Shown here: in pieces, positions 1-13,900 of the stretch
Layout: the number at the start of each line of letters is the position of its first letter
Position numbering within the stretch: position 1 is the stretch's first letter
Origin: Eretmocerus hayati
Taxonomy: Eukaryota > Arthropoda > Insecta > Hymenoptera > Aphelinidae
Length of the DNA stretch: 64,000 bases
Assembly (NCBI GenBank): GCA_029851415.1
Contig: CM056742.1
Coordinates: 147,503,121 to 147,567,120, forward strand
Reading direction: 5' to 3'
Program-made: the position numbers and the translations under genes
Notes under the pieces: model-generated
Seen by the model: the letters and a program-made list of their open reading frames with translations, nothing else
Databases searched by the model: none
What the model was told of the DNA's origin: nothing

Positions 1-963
1 GTCATTTTGTTAGAAAAAAAATGAATTCAAATGATAATTTTTCATCGTCTATATAGAGCACAAGTACTCGTCATCAATGTACATAGAAACAGTAACATTC
101 ATACGTTAAATTGAATGTAAATATTCATATTTTGAAACATGTACGAAGTAAAATTCATCAAAGCCGATTAGAATGTTTGTATAGTGAAAATTTTTCATGC
201 GCATAACGTTTTAATCGAATTTCGGCGTCAGAAATCATACTTACAAGAATTCGTCATATTCATCGCCATCTTAACCTCTGAGTTTTGTTACTATTGAAAA
301 TCACTGTCATTGCATTATTGTATAAAAACTGTATTTTATCTATAAGGTATACAAAATATACGAAAAATCTATAAATCTAAATGATTTGTCTTTTAAAAAA
401 ATTTATTTCAAAACACCCATCCAATTTATAACCAATGCACATCCTGCATATACGTAACTTGATGTCATAGAGTCGTCAAGCATAATGTCAAATCAAACAT
501 GTCTCACGTGCACCAAAGCTGAACAATATTGGCTTTGAAAGCATTATACGAGACGTGTTTTGAAATCGGCACGAGCTGCAACTCTATGACGATGACGGAC
601 TCTACTCTTGACTTGGCATTGGCATTGAAGGAAAAAGAGAAGGTGCAATTCGAAATAATATTGAACTGTATTAGGATCATATGACAGATGGATCGATCTT
701 CAAGCTTGATGCTTCCTCTTCGAACGAACGATTCGATATTTATCGTGCTTTCAAAATGATAATCCTTTCAGTCTACACTCTGATGAGTCACAATTCAAAC
801 ACTCGGTAAAATTTTCATCTCACGTTTTTCGTCAAACGCATGATTTTAGGCGTTACATTATCAGTTGTTGAACTTGGACTGAGTTAAACTTTTACCGATA
901 CTGTTTCTAATAAAGAATAGAGGAAAAAAGACCACAAATGACATCATCGATGTCACGATGGAT
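1..963. other. No gene seen; AT-rich DNA
   Basis: I see no convincing coding frame, RNA gene or repeat in this stretch. It is ordinary AT-rich non-coding sequence running up to the TA dinucleotide that borders the foldback element. Confidence 0.6.
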
Positions 964-965
964 TA

Positions 966-1425
966 CCCGCGTAGGAATAATTTTGTTTGGGAAATGTTTG
1001 GGAAATGTTTTCCCCTCGCAAGCATTGGGCCAAACTTAAAAAATGAGACATCCCCAAACTTGGTGATTACGACCCATGTTTGGCATGCAAACTTCTCGCA
1101 ACTTCTCAGAAGCTTTGCGTAAGTTTGGGAAAACTTTGGGAAATGAATGCTTTCCGGCATGTTTGGCAAATTGTTGCCTATCCAAACTTTACAGATATGA
1201 AAAACTAGTTGCGAGTTTCGTTTAGGAAAACGTTTGCATAACTTTGGCACTATTTTGAGAAGCTATGGCAGAACTTAAATGAAGCGCATTAATCGAGGGC
1301 TCGCAGAGGTCTTCTCGAAAGCAGTCATTCCTTTGAATTATATGGATGAAGCGAAAAAATTTTGAGAAGTTATCTGTAAACTCATGAATAGTCTAGTTTG
1401 CGTTCTCGCGAAAATATCTCGCATA
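966..1425 (+). repeat. Left inverted arm of the foldback element
   Basis: This arm pairs with 2260-2682 in reverse complement. Similarity is near identity at the outer end and weaker toward the inside. Confidence 0.8.
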
Positions 1426-2259
1426 CACGTTTTTATCATACTTTAGCCCAAGTCTAAATCAAGGCACGCGCTGTATTAATTTGGAAAAAAAGAAAAAACT
1501 TACTAGAACCTCTTAGACGAAGAAGATGAGAATCAAGAGCCGCGGAAAAAATTCAAATGTGTAGAGAGGCTGGAAGTTACCCCGGAGGTTATCATACGGC
1601 TCTGCTAGTTACAGTCGGCGACAAACACATCATACCGATACGAATTTACTTATCTGATATCGAGTGCTTCTGACGATGAGTACTCTAATTCATCCATACA
1701 CCATGTCTAAATAATCTTTCTTTAAAGCTTTGGTGGACGCAATTTCATCACATCAAAGCCTTGGCATTTGTTAGCAGCAGACTCTTCTGCATCTGCAGAC
1801 CAGTCTGCTTGTTTGTTGGTTGTCAACATAAAAAATCGATCGTAACTAAGGGAATCGGCAAATATCCACACTGATGCCATTTTTGCGTTTGAAAATAATT
1901 CAACCATCCTAGACTTCAACGAGTACTTACGAAAAACCCATCAAAGCTCCAGAGAATGATCGCTTGTGCATTAATGAAAAGAGAAGCACTCACTGTCAAC
2001 GGCAATAGGTATCAGATGAGTATATTCGTGTCGAGATGATGTGTGCCGCAACTGTGCCAGAGTACGCAGAACCGTGTGATAACCTTTAAACACTTTCGCG
2101 ATTTGAATATTTTGATTCTAACCTTCTTCGCACAGATGGTTCTAGATTTCTTCCGGAAGTGCGCAAGATTCCTTGTGGCTAATTATTTTTTCAGGTTAAT
2201 GAAGCACGTGCTTTGATGTAAACGTTGGCTATAAAGTAATGATAGAAATGTGTACAAAA

Positions 2260-2682
2260 CATTCTCAAAAACGCAAAGTAGACTATCTCAGAGCTTGCAG
2301 ACAGCTCTTCAAAACGCTTGCACTTTTTCCATATAATTTCCAAGTACCAATGCTTTCGAAAAGACCTCTGCGAGCCCTGCCATAGCTTCTCAAAATAGCG
2401 CTGAAGTTATGCGAACGTTTTCCCAAACAAAATTCGTAACTAGTTTTTCATATCTGTAAAGTTTGGGTAGGCAACAATTTGCCAAACATGACGGAAAGCA
2501 TTCATTTCCCAAAGTTTTCCCAAACTTACGCAAAGCTTCTGAGAAGTTGCGAGAAGTTTGCATGCCAAACTTGGGTCGTAATCACCAAGTTTGGGGATGT
2601 CTCATTTTTTAAGTTTGGCCCAATGCTTGCGAGGGGAAAACATTTCCCAAACATTTCCCAAACAAAATTATTTCTACGCGGG
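2260..2682 (-). repeat. Right inverted arm of the foldback element
   Basis: Reverse complement of 966-1425. It lacks the short insertion seen in the left arm near 1277-1301. Confidence 0.8.
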
Positions 2683-2684
2683 TA

Positions 2685-5600
2685 TCTATTGCATCATATT
2701 ATTAAGTGTAGGTATCGTCGAGGATTTTGGCAATGAAACAGACGAAGCATTATTATCCAATTATTCAAACTTGAACTTTGTCAGAGCTCACTATCTACTC
2801 TATAATCCTGTGAGCACACTCACCGATCCAAACACTAAGCTTTCACTAAGAACACGAGAGCCAGATTATTCTTGATCCAATGAAGCTTAGAATTGATTGG
2901 ATGACTGCTCTAATTCATGGCCGTATAGATACAATTTCTAAAGCCTGATTAAATCGCATTTTTTATTTATTTTTCAGTACTGTTTTATTTGATTTTCTCC
3001 CTCGTCTACATAATCGATTGTTCAAATATTATTCCCATCGCAATCACTGTGACAACAGCATTATCAATGCCTCGACGAGGTTCATTGGTCATAATCATTC
3101 ATTAAACAAATTCAATACATGTTTTTCAGGGCGATAAATCTATTTCATTTCAGCTGAGCTATGACAAACACGTTGCTCGTTATTTCAGAGGCTAACATTG
3201 ATATTATTGACACTCTATAAATTAAATGGAGCTGTCATTTTTATAGATTTCAAAAACACATGTGAAAATCGTTTCTGAATCTATAAACAGGCACCATAGC
3301 AAGCTGTATCACTATTCATTAAACGAATTTAATTACCATGCTCAAGAATGAATCGCACATTACAAAAGAATTTAACAAGCCATGAAAAAGTCTGTAACGA
3401 TCATCGAATCATCACTTGAAGCGAATGAAGAAGGCACAAATCTATACATTATAAGGAGGCTGGGTCTGGACTCTGGGGTCGATCTTTGCCAACCAAAGTA
3501 GCAGACGACGTGCAAAATCAAACAAGTCGGAAGTGCAGAAACGAGTTGGCTCTCTCTTTATCTCTCTCGCGGCTATCGGTCCACTATATATGTAACACAG
3601 AATTCTAAATTTAGCCCTTGCGCTTGCAGCGAATGCAAGCTGTGAACTCACTCTCTTGGTGAGATGTATGCAGGGTATACGGTAGTCGTACATATTGAGC
3701 CAACGACGCATGCAAGCATACCTGAGCCAGCTTCATCGCATACTCTGCAGAATGCGGTTAAGAATGCGGGTTTGAATGTGTTACTTATATGAAGTCAGTG
3801 AACGAAAAGAAGAGACGAAGGGTCTTTTGGATAAAATGCATGCACACCTGCGCCTGAGCCTCTTGTGCGAGTTGTGTGCTTAGAAAGAAGACATAAGTAG
3901 TGTGGATGTATGCTTGCGATGTTAGTTTTTTTCATTTCATGGTTCTGCGGACTTATTGTTGAGGTGAGACTGCAGGTCTGGACAGGAATGAATTTTTCGG
4001 GGCAAGACTTTGAAAATGAGGGTAGCAACAGGTAACGGCTTTCGGTGACTCAATTGTGTGTAGACTGAGAGTTTTGTTTTGTCTGATCATTCCAGACTTG
4101 TGATTCATTCCTTCTCCAAAAATGCGAGAGACATCCTCTGAGAACGTTTTTATTGATTTCTCTGAAAATGACATACGACCTATCGAAAATATCTTTTTAT
4201 ATCAAACGTACGCAACGAAAGAGGAGAATAATTTGAGGCTATATCTGGCCGTAAGTGTGACACTTCCACGATGTTTCGTCTTCCTCATACCACAAATCAT
4301 ATAACCAACTTTAATCTTGGAAGAGCATTTTATTCGTTTTACATATTATGGATTCCCAAAAAAACCTGCGAGTTACTTTGTGAAATGAAGCAACCTGGGT
4401 TAGGGTAGCACGTCGAATGGCGTCAGATACCATGATAACATTATTCTATCTGTTAAGTGATGAGTGGTTTTAGTTATACACATATTACTTTTGTTTTTCG
4501 TCCGTCGAAACATCATTAGTCATTATAACAACAATATCATGTTTGGGACAAAAATAAGATTATGGACACGTTAGTTTTATCTTATTGAAGATGTGATGAG
4601 AAGAGCTCAAAAGATCACTGAAGATCTACAGACCCTCGCCGAGACAAGATCGTATTTCTGCCATGAGATTCCAACAGTATGAAACGAAATTAATCTTAAT
4701 TCAAGCCTCAATTACTGGCTATGGAGTTATTAATTACAGCCTTTTACTCAAAAATTTACTTGTGCAACAAAGTTTATTAGGAATGGAAAGAACATCTCAT
4801 ACTACCCCAATAATATTATCACTGATTCTAATAGAAGTCAATCCGGGATTCAATATCATACATTGATGAGATTCGATACTTCTCCTCCATGAATTGAAGT
4901 ATAGTATTCCACATGTTATGTTGAAAAATAACAAAAATTCAATGAATATTTGCCCTTCTAGAACCTTAACTCGGTTGTGAAGGACGTTTTAGTGACCTGG
5001 TTACATTGGATAGAAGCACATTGAAATCCTTGCCATCCATTTGTTTACTCCCAATTGAACTGAAAAAAACTTGTCTCAAAACAATTTCATGCCCTTGATT
5101 GGAGTCAATAGTGAAGTCTTGAAGGGTCGATCAATACATTGTGGTGGACCATTGTCGTTTAGGAAAATTCTTTTTCCGATAAACCATTCATTATTTGTTT
5201 TTTATATTTGCTGAACAATAGTAGCGTTCGTGGTTGCCAATTACTCCATCAAAAGCTATACAATTTTCTTCTTCAATACAAGAAATCCTTTCTCATTATC
5301 GAATCCATAGTATTCCGACATGCTGACAATGCTAATATCTTGAACAGTGGACAGAAAACAATCATGACATCAGAACCAGTAACAAAAAATGTGGTACATC
5401 TTACATCAGGTTTTCTAAAAGTCATTACACCTAGTGACCTAGTCTTCAGTTTCCTGCTTTGTTTCTTGACAACATCGTGTGAGAAAACTCAACATTACCG
5501 AAAATCAAGACACTATGTTCGCACTATGTTCAAAATTCTCTGCTAATAGAACCACAGAAAAGGATTTACTTGTTGCGCAAATCGAACTCCTAAGCCAGAA

Positions 5601-8600
5601 ACTTGCATATTTGCCCACTAACTTCAAACATGTTTGCCCTGCGTGCATGCAAAATACAGAATGCCTCTCTCCAGTTATCGTGCGATTCAGACACGAGTTG
5701 AAGAACTCTTTGTAACACTTTATGCATCAGTATCTTTATCATAAGCCAGTCACACGTGACGTGCTAACAAATGAATACGTAGTCAGAGTCTCGATATGTT
5801 TGTGAACTAACTTGTATGCATCTTTTGTTATAGAAAAGAGAAAAGCAAAAGAGATGTATATGTGCATAGAGCTAATACAAATGCGACTAAGCAAAGAGCG
5901 TTACGAGATATCTGCGTACACTCGGTAAGTATTATGGAGAGAAGCATTTGTTTTTGTTTTGCCTGCGAGGAAAGTTTTTTCGTCTACGATACCAATGCGA
6001 CAATTCAAAGAAGCAAGGTTGTAATCAATGATCAAAGCATTAAGCCCAATAACAACTTCGTCATACACCAGAGATGTACATTGTATTTCAATGAGGGCAG
6101 GTGTTGGGTAAGGAATTGTGCATAATTGATTGTCTCAGCTGGGACATGAAGTAAACACCAAGAGTAATCAACCGTGACCGCATTAAATTGTCAACATATA
6201 CTATATCAACTTGTCCATGCATTCCAAACCACTCATTTGGACATTTTGACCAATAATGGTAATCTATAAATCTTCTAAGATCCACCAAGGGCTCAAAAAC
6301 ATGTGACCAGGAAACAGCCAGGAAAAGATTCCTTGAGTAAAATACTCAAAAGAGATACAAGTCCGAATTCTTCGGATATTCTTAATAACGAAAAATAGTC
6401 ACTCCCTATTGGGAAGTATCCTCTATGATTTGGGAAGATTTTTATCTGAAAAACTTCCAGGAAGGAATCAGATCCAAATATCTCCAGAAGGAAATAGAAC
6501 TCTATGGAATGATAACGGATGAAAATAATAAGTCTAACTGATCTGTTAATCCAAACTTGCTTGTATTCTGCTTTTTGTTGTCAACTTCATTGCATGTATA
6601 GGGATTCATTTCCCGGAAGTCTACTATTTTGACAAGAAAATCGAAATTCATCATCTCTCATTGAAAACCATATTTCGCTTCACATTTGAAAGGATTAATC
6701 ATTTCCTTTATCACATACAGAGTATTCTCTCGAGAGAAAACAGCTTTTATGCAAGCCTGGGACCTTGATTGAAAGGTCACTCATTGTTTCTTCAACTAAC
6801 AAGTCGCGAACAAAATGATCAAACGCCGACCTTACCTATGCGCAAAGCAAGAGCATGTCAAGTTCGAGGAGACACTTGAATGGGTTGTGATGTAATGCAT
6901 TTGTATTGTTATATTATTTGTTTTTTTTTCTTTCCTAGACTACGCCGTTCAACTCTTATGTAGAGTGGAAAATTATGGGAGAGCATAACATATCGCTACT
7001 TCGACAAGTAACATCCTGAGGTTTCCTCGGTTTCATTGTGTTCCTCCAGGCTTATCTTAGTAGAAAGTGATTTTATTCTCATGATAGGGATCGCAAGATA
7101 AATAACTGTTATCAGAGATGGTACAAATTGTCGGTGAAACAGAGAAAGAGATCGGAAAACACGCCATGGTGACATATTCTAAAATTTCAAGTGAAGTCCA
7201 CCATCATAATTACATAGCCATCAATTGAATGAAATTATGACTGATACAAACCAATATTGGAGATCTATATAAGTAGGGCAGATCCACAGAAAGGAATGCA
7301 GAGAGTTTTCATGAAGAATCATCATTACAAAACTTCCATAGCGACCCTATTAGATTTGAAGTATCCTGAAGCTATTAGATGTATTATTTTATTGGCTATT
7401 GACTGTTGAGATCTTTTATCTTGACATCGAACTTTCGCGAGCATGAAACAAGTCATCAAGAGGAATAATGGCGAAGTCGACATCAAAACAAGTGTCTTTC
7501 ACAACAGGTCAGCCAACTCACGTGAACGACTGTCACACGTTATCACGTGCTCGATTCTTTTCTCCTAGATTCACTTCCTGAACTAGATGCTGCAATAAAG
7601 TAGAGTGTGTAACGAGAGCAACTCGAGCTTGTTACAGAGACTCTGTGAATTGGATTGATGAGTCCCCAGTAAAAACCATACCAAACTGACATTTATAATT
7701 TTGTGTGGGTTATACATTTTTTTGAAGAATCAATATTCATCAATGTGCGCATCCTCATAAAACAATCCTTGTGAGGAACTTGTTCAACTTGCAGATAATG
7801 GATGTATGGGAAGTGATTTAAGAAAAATTGTGTTTGTTGCCATGACTTGGATTTTTGACACCACGTGTACGTAAACTATGCCTCTTTTTCAGTAATTCCC
7901 ATTATTTTGCCACAACTATCATATCAAACAGGACAAATGATTTTTGTTCAATTATTTCCCATCAAGAACATTCATCCCAATCGTAGATAATCTGAAAGCA
8001 CCAGTAGTTACTCCTGTTATTGTATTGAAATACAAACACACACCATCTTCGTCGCGTGATGGACTTTCCAAGTACATTGGAGCTAGAATGTTCTAACATT
8101 CAGCGATTACCCGCGGAGTGGAATACACATTTTAACAGGCGTCATTTCAAATGGGCAAGTTTTATTTTGCTTCATCTTGACAGTGACGGAGTACATGAGT
8201 AATGATTATTACATCAGATACATTATACTTGAGCTGGCTCATCTTTTGAGTCTCGATCATTGTATTCAAGTTTATCCCAAAGACATTATAGGAAAGTATA
8301 TATACACGATCAATCAGTGTTTATTGGGGCAGGTTCCCTAATGATTCATTATGCAAAGTTTGGGAACCTCGTGTTTTTTTGTATTACATGACTTCAAAGA
8401 GTATTTCAAACATGAGTAGCCAAATGATTCAAATGTCACTCATTCTCTAACAATGAGAGAAAAAATTCTGAAAGCAGCTTGGAGAGTCGCCGATGGCTAA
8501 AAGATTCTTTAACAGAATTTCATATTCGGCATGATAAATCTCATAATTCAACTGTAGCACTTGCTACGAGGATGTTTTTGAATCGTCTCAGATTGTCCTT

Positions 8601-9800
8601 TATTTAGTATCTTGTTGTTTTCTTGTCATCCAACAATGAAATGGAATAGATAAAGTTGCCTGGAATTCTGAAAAATACTATATAATATTCATTACTCGAA
8701 TAATGATTGCAGACTCTGACATCTATCACTCCTAAATCAACAAACCGGAGATGTTTGATACGCTTTATTGCAATCATGGTGCAGTATTGATGACTACCGC
8801 AGGAATTTTTGCGATTATGGAACATCTTAGGAGATTCAATCATTCATTTTTCATTCAGCAATATGGTGCAAGATAACCCAAAAAGAGAAACGGTATACTC
8901 ACCTAACCTCGATGAACGCAAAATAGTCTCAGAGTACTATTTTAGTACTACAGCAAAGGATTGTAAATTTCAGCAAAATTGCTGGTCGATCATCATGAAC
9001 AAGAATAATCGAATTCTTGAAGTTTTAATCTAAGCCCCATCTTCTAGTTGAGCATACGGTTTAAACCTCTCTAACTAAACATCAATAGCTCAGAAACGAG
9101 CTCAGAAATCATCTTTCATTCTTACCAAATCAAAATATCCATGAGATGCATATGGTGTGACATTCTTCCTCGAAATAATCTCCGCAATGGCATAATACAG
9201 GAGAATTCCAAACAATTGAAAGCATACGGGTCGTTTGAACGTAATAGAAGCATTTTGCTTGCAGCAAACACAACGAAAACCTCCACTAACTGCAGTGACC
9301 ATTCAATTGCACGACAGCTCAGATTGACTCAATCTGCACGCGAGGTCTAAGAAATTTCCGAATGGAATCTCGCGGAGCGTGACTCAGCTTCTTATTTAGA
9401 TCAGACATCTTTTGTCACAACTACTGCAGAATTTTCTCGTAAGTAATATAGTACAAGAGCTTCTTCAAAATTTTCTACATTATATTGATATCCAAGGGAA
9501 AAAGGAGTCATCTGAACGAAAAAAAGTTGGTATCCAAACTTATTTGGACACCATGGAACAATCCAAAATTATTAAATTGTTGTTTGTCAACAAAATTTCC
9601 AGAGTGGCAGGAATATCTAAAAGTCATCAGGGGTCAAAAGAAATATCTAAGATCATTCAGGTAAAGCGAAGCCATCCGAAGCGAAGCTATCCGAAACTGG
9701 TAGAACAAAATTCCGAAATGAAGAATTTTTGGATATTTTCTCTTAATTCTCATACTCTATAGCAGTTTCCATTTCCATTGGATCATTCCAGATACTACAC
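2685..9800. other. No gene seen; about 7 kb of AT-rich DNA
   Basis: Open frames here are at most 112 codons (5208-5546). Their composition looks random, they have no recognisable domain, and neighbouring frames overlap without codon-like bias. I found no tRNA, no transposon end and no clear repeat. The stretch could be intergenic or intronic. Confidence 0.5.
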
Positions 9801-9802
9801 TA

Positions 9803-10109
9803 GGGCTGGAATTTATAGTCGTTTCCTTACCAAAACCCTTATCGAGCGCCTTATGCGACACTTTACGGCAGCGTCCAGAATTTTTGACGTGGTCGCGCGT
9901 CTACCTTATTCGTTCACTCGGAGGTAGACAAGAGCAGAAATTTGAAGGATAAATGAGCTAACTATCAGCTCGAGCGGCTGCTTGAGCCACAGAAAGTACA
10001 GGCAAATAAAGATGAGCAGCCACCGTCAAAAATTTTTGACCCTGCCGTAAGGTGTCGCGTAAGGGGATTGGTAAGGAGTTTGGTAAGGGAACGACTATAA
10101 ATTCCAGCC
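9803..10109. mobile_element. 307-bp MITE with inverted repeats of about 90 bp
   Basis: The left end GGGCTGGAATTTATAGTCG is mirrored at the right end around 10090-10109. The pairing continues inward through TTACCAAA, GCGACAC, TTACGGCAG and AATTTTTGACG. TA lies immediately outside both ends (9801-9802 and 10110-10111). The internal 110 bp has no coding frame. Size, TA borders and lack of coding capacity define a miniature inverted-repeat element; the superfamily is uncertain. Confidence 0.8.
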
Positions 10110-10654
10110 TAGATTTACACACTAGTTCTGAACTGGTGTAAGTTGGACAGCCTCGGTTCCAGGAAAGACGTATCCAATTCTCGTACGGAAAAAGATCAGC
10201 ATGAATATAAAGACATCAAACATTTTGTGAAAGACGTCCGACTCGACAGGTTCTATTGTGCTTTTCCACTGTACGACTCCAAATGATCTTTGTAGAGGCA
10301 GATACCATCCAACAAAAATCTTGGATTGTCCTATCGCAATCAAAAGTTTTCAAGTAATTCTTTACATAAGGCGGACGATTTCAGATAACTAGTTTTACCC
10401 AGATAAATCTGAATTTATGATTTACCAATATTCTCAAATAAATTAATCTTTCCACGGGCATTTTCAATGACCCTTTCATTCCCTGTGAGATACTCAGTTG
10501 TTTCAAAGTACTGAACTCTCTGCATCAGATTCTTCAAAACGGTTCCATGTCTACCCAAACTTGATAGTCAGCTCATCGGAAAAAAATTCTCTGTAGCCAA
10601 AATGGCTTAGCAATATAATCTTGTAAAAGATTCAGGTTGGTTGGACGAATAAAA

Positions 10655-10985
10655 AAAAGATCCAAGACCCGGATTTGGCTGAAACTCTGGAAATAGTCTC
10701 CTTTTCTCGCGTCTTTTAGTACCTACCAAAAGAAAATACCCAAAATCATAGACCCTGCTCAAGTGTTTCCGAGCTGCAGTAAAAAGTTTTAGCATTACTC
10801 ACGGGGGCCCAAGTCAAAAAATGATGATATATTAGGTATACCGTGGTACATAGGTTTTAGACTGTGGCTCGGAAACGCTGGACCGTTGGGTTCTATAATT
10901 TTGATATCTTTTTCTTTTGGTGCTAAGACAAGACAATCTCCTAAATTTCTAACCGAATTTGTGACCCAGATTTGAATCACTCTCT
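10655..10985. repeat. Diverged inverted-repeat element, probable old MITE
   Basis: The clearest inverted pair is 10725-10790 against 10854-10921. Both begin ACCAAAAGAAAA when read inward and share GTTTCCGAG before a loop of about 60 bases. Weaker pairing extends outward to about 10660 and 10980. The outer left part, GATTTGGCTGAAACTCTGG near 10672, also occurs at about 16828-16847, so at least that piece belongs to a dispersed family. The exact ends are not resolved. Confidence 0.55.
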
Positions 10986-10989
10986 TAGA

Positions 10990-13900
10990 CTATTTTACAC
11001 AGTTCTTTTCTTTCACTCTTTCACTTCAATACAATTCCATCTCACTTTGAACTATCGATAAATGATTACCACTACCAAATTCCAAAAACGGTGTGCTTCC
11101 TCCGTTGGCTATCTCAAACACGACTGCACACACCTACACAAGCTAGACCCATATCCATAGAATGGAGCAAGAAACTTTCAATCCAGTGTCAAACCCACGG
11201 AACGGTCTTAGCTTGTACGTAGGCATACATCCTTTAGATACACTTTTAGTAATGAAAAAGTTGAATCGTCACGCAATAAACGTACATAGACAACATCCCA
11301 CGATCGTAGGTTGCAAAGAGACACCCAATTCAAGATCTATAGTCTCAGCGATTCAGGAGTGAAATCTCAATGAGGAAACGAGCAATTGGCAAAATACATA
11401 CATATAGATGTATACTATGTAAGTACGTGTGACGCGGAAAGGCAGAATTCGCAGACGTCTTTGCCACGTTCTGGTACTTATCCATAATTGCGGGGGCGAG
11501 AGACGAGATTGAGAATCGCGGTGAGGAACATCAACCATCAGTATTATGTATTTATCTACTTGTGTATCGAGCTTGGTCTTACGTTTTTTGATTCCGACTT
11601 CAATTTCATCCCTACCTTAGGTATGTATTGAGAAAGTTCACCGATATATTCAAAAGCTCAAGCTTAGAACATCGATCGATATCTGTAATCGTGCACAGCA
11701 AGAGTAAGTCTATATACCAACGTAGAATTGAGTATATAGATATAAGTGGGAGTGTCGGTTCAGCATCTCCGAGCTTCCTTATCAGGCGTCTATTGCGCAA
11801 TGATGTGCTGGGCTGGCCATGACAGTCTAATTCTGCACCACTCCTATTATAATACATACCCGCGCCTCCTCCCTTCATCGGCTAAAGGCGAGCCTACTTT
11901 GATACGCGAACACGTCTCTCGGTGCTGCTGATGCATTGTGCATGATGCATGAGTGGATGGTTGTATAGGTACTACTCATGCCTGCTCAATCGCATAGAAT
12001 TGCACTCGATCTCCACACTCCTATTTTTACTTTGATCAAAATAGTTCAAGCACGGAATGTATAATGCTGAATAGGTTTTTTTCTTAACGTGAATTTTGAT
12101 TTGGTGGATTATGTGAGGTAAAAATGACTATCTAGATAATTGGGTGGGAATAAGTGCATTCTGAAAGATGAAATATGTGATATGGGGAGCAGTAGGATGT
12201 AATACTATGAATTTTGGATGAAGTAAGCGGATAATCCTGAATTCATTGACCTCAACGTGAACCGTTGCATAAGGGGATTATGATGAGGTAATACTGCGTT
12301 ATGCCGCTTGACCTCAGACTTTTTATCGCAAATTCATGACCTTGGAGCTACTAGATAGAAAAAAATGAAAATAAACTGCAAAAAATGATGGTCCTGATAA
12401 AGAGAAGACTGAAAATGCAGGGTAGAAACTTTATCAGAGTAAAAATACCTACACAGTGGTGAATGATGATAGGACAAAGGGAATAACGACTCACCATGGG
12501 GTAACAACCGATTACCATTTCTCTTACATCGGATGGAAACGGGCTCATCAAATTTTTGAGCAAACTAATCATGTGCTGGGTGTGAGTAAAACGATTTGAA
12601 GTTCGGTTCGAAATTATATCACGGATACAGGCATTTGATTCATACACGGTCTAAAGAGCACATAACTATAACCTCGTGGAAAATTTTGGAGGATTTTCAT
12701 TGTTTTCGTTGAATTTCTCGTAGTTTATCAAGAAAGATTGAATTGTGTATTGTGTGTTAGCCGCAGCTAGCAGGATAATATCTTACTTTTCTTCTCTCAA
12801 AAGTTGGGGCATTTTTCTTTGATTTCAAAGGTTATGTCATGGGAACTTTTTGCCATGAAATATTCAGTTTTTGAGTGCAAATTAAAGCTTGATTTTCGTT
12901 TTGAGGTAATGAGTTGGCCCAAAAAGTCTTATATTTCTAGTTTTTCCACGGACAGAGGACAACATCGGAATTTTTAGCCCTGATTCTCGTTTGATTGGAA
13001 AGGCATCATTGCTAATAAAGCAACTTTTTACATGGATTTAGGAGTCTAGAAAATTAAAAGCCATTGATACATATGCTTGAGGTGATTATTCCGACGTGGA
13101 TCGTATTGTTAAAGGTTTATAGTACGATAGCCATAATGATGAGTAATCTACGGCATTAACTGGGAGAAAAAAGTCCCAGAGAAAGATACAACTGAAATCA
13201 AAAAAGATCTCCAATCTTGCAACATATCATATTGGAACACGTTTGGTCGAATTCGAGTGTCGAATAGAATCAGGCGGAAAATCCGTCAGACTTTGAAAAT
13301 TTAATAAAACTTGAACACCTAACTGTCGTCACACTTTTAATACGTCAAAAGACTTGTCGGATAAACAGACGAATACATCTCCAAAGAATTTGAAAAATAT
13401 GATGATTACAGTCTAGACTGGGTCTGGATCTGATGTTGAACAGACATTTGCGTCAGTATAGCTTTTCAAAGAACGTGTGAGATACAAAGAGTCATTGTCA
13501 ACGTTTGGCAAAAATTTTCAATAGAATGCAGGGGTCATCCTCGAAGATATCGATCAACAGCCGATAGGCGATAAGAAATATTGACGAGAAAAGTAATGAA
13601 TTCATGCTGAAGATATTCGCATCTTTTAAAAAAACCCTGTCACTACAATGCGCACGCGTCCGGGTAAAAATCACGAACTTGCTCTGACGTCAAATTTGCG
13701 AAGAATTTGAATTTTCTATCGATCGTACGCAACCCTCGTGAAACTCTAGAACGTAATTATTTTCATCGCTACTTGTCAGTTACATTACTAAAAGATATAA
13801 TCATAACACTATATCTCTCGATATTCCTCAGTTCGCGCGGAAGAGAAAGCAATTTCGTTCACTGCGATTCTGCACCACAGCCACGTCTCCTTTCCGCGCG

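Larger units (their letters stand above)
966..2682. mobile_element. Foldback DNA transposon with inverted arms of about 430-460 bp, non-autonomous
   Basis: The left end (966, CCCGCGTAGGAATAATTTTG) reappears reverse-complemented at the right end (2682). Both ends are bordered by TA (964-965 and 2683-2684), which suggests a TA target duplication. Over the outer 240 bp the arms differ by only about four bases. They then diverge but stay alignable to about 1425 on the left and 2260 on the right, with a 25-base insertion in the left arm near 1277. Each arm is rich in a TTTGGGAAATG-like motif. The arms give open frames of 85-95 codons (963-1250 minus, 2479-2736 plus) that are translations of the same repeat, not genes. 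The middle (about 1430-2260) carries no recognisable transposase; a 65-codon minus-strand frame at 1722-1919 is unrecognised. The superfamily is not assigned; TA borders would fit Tc1/mariner-like or similar groups. Confidence 0.85.

Noticed and set aside
963..1250. 95-codon minus-strand frame, nearly identical to an 85-codon frame at 2479-2736
   Set aside because: Both are the same inverted-repeat arm read in opposite directions. The similarity reflects the repeat, not a gene family.
5208..5715. Two overlapping plus-strand frames of 112 and 78 codons, one with CPACMQNTEC
   Set aside because: The cysteine pair is not enough for a zinc-binding domain, and I saw no strong splice or start signals.
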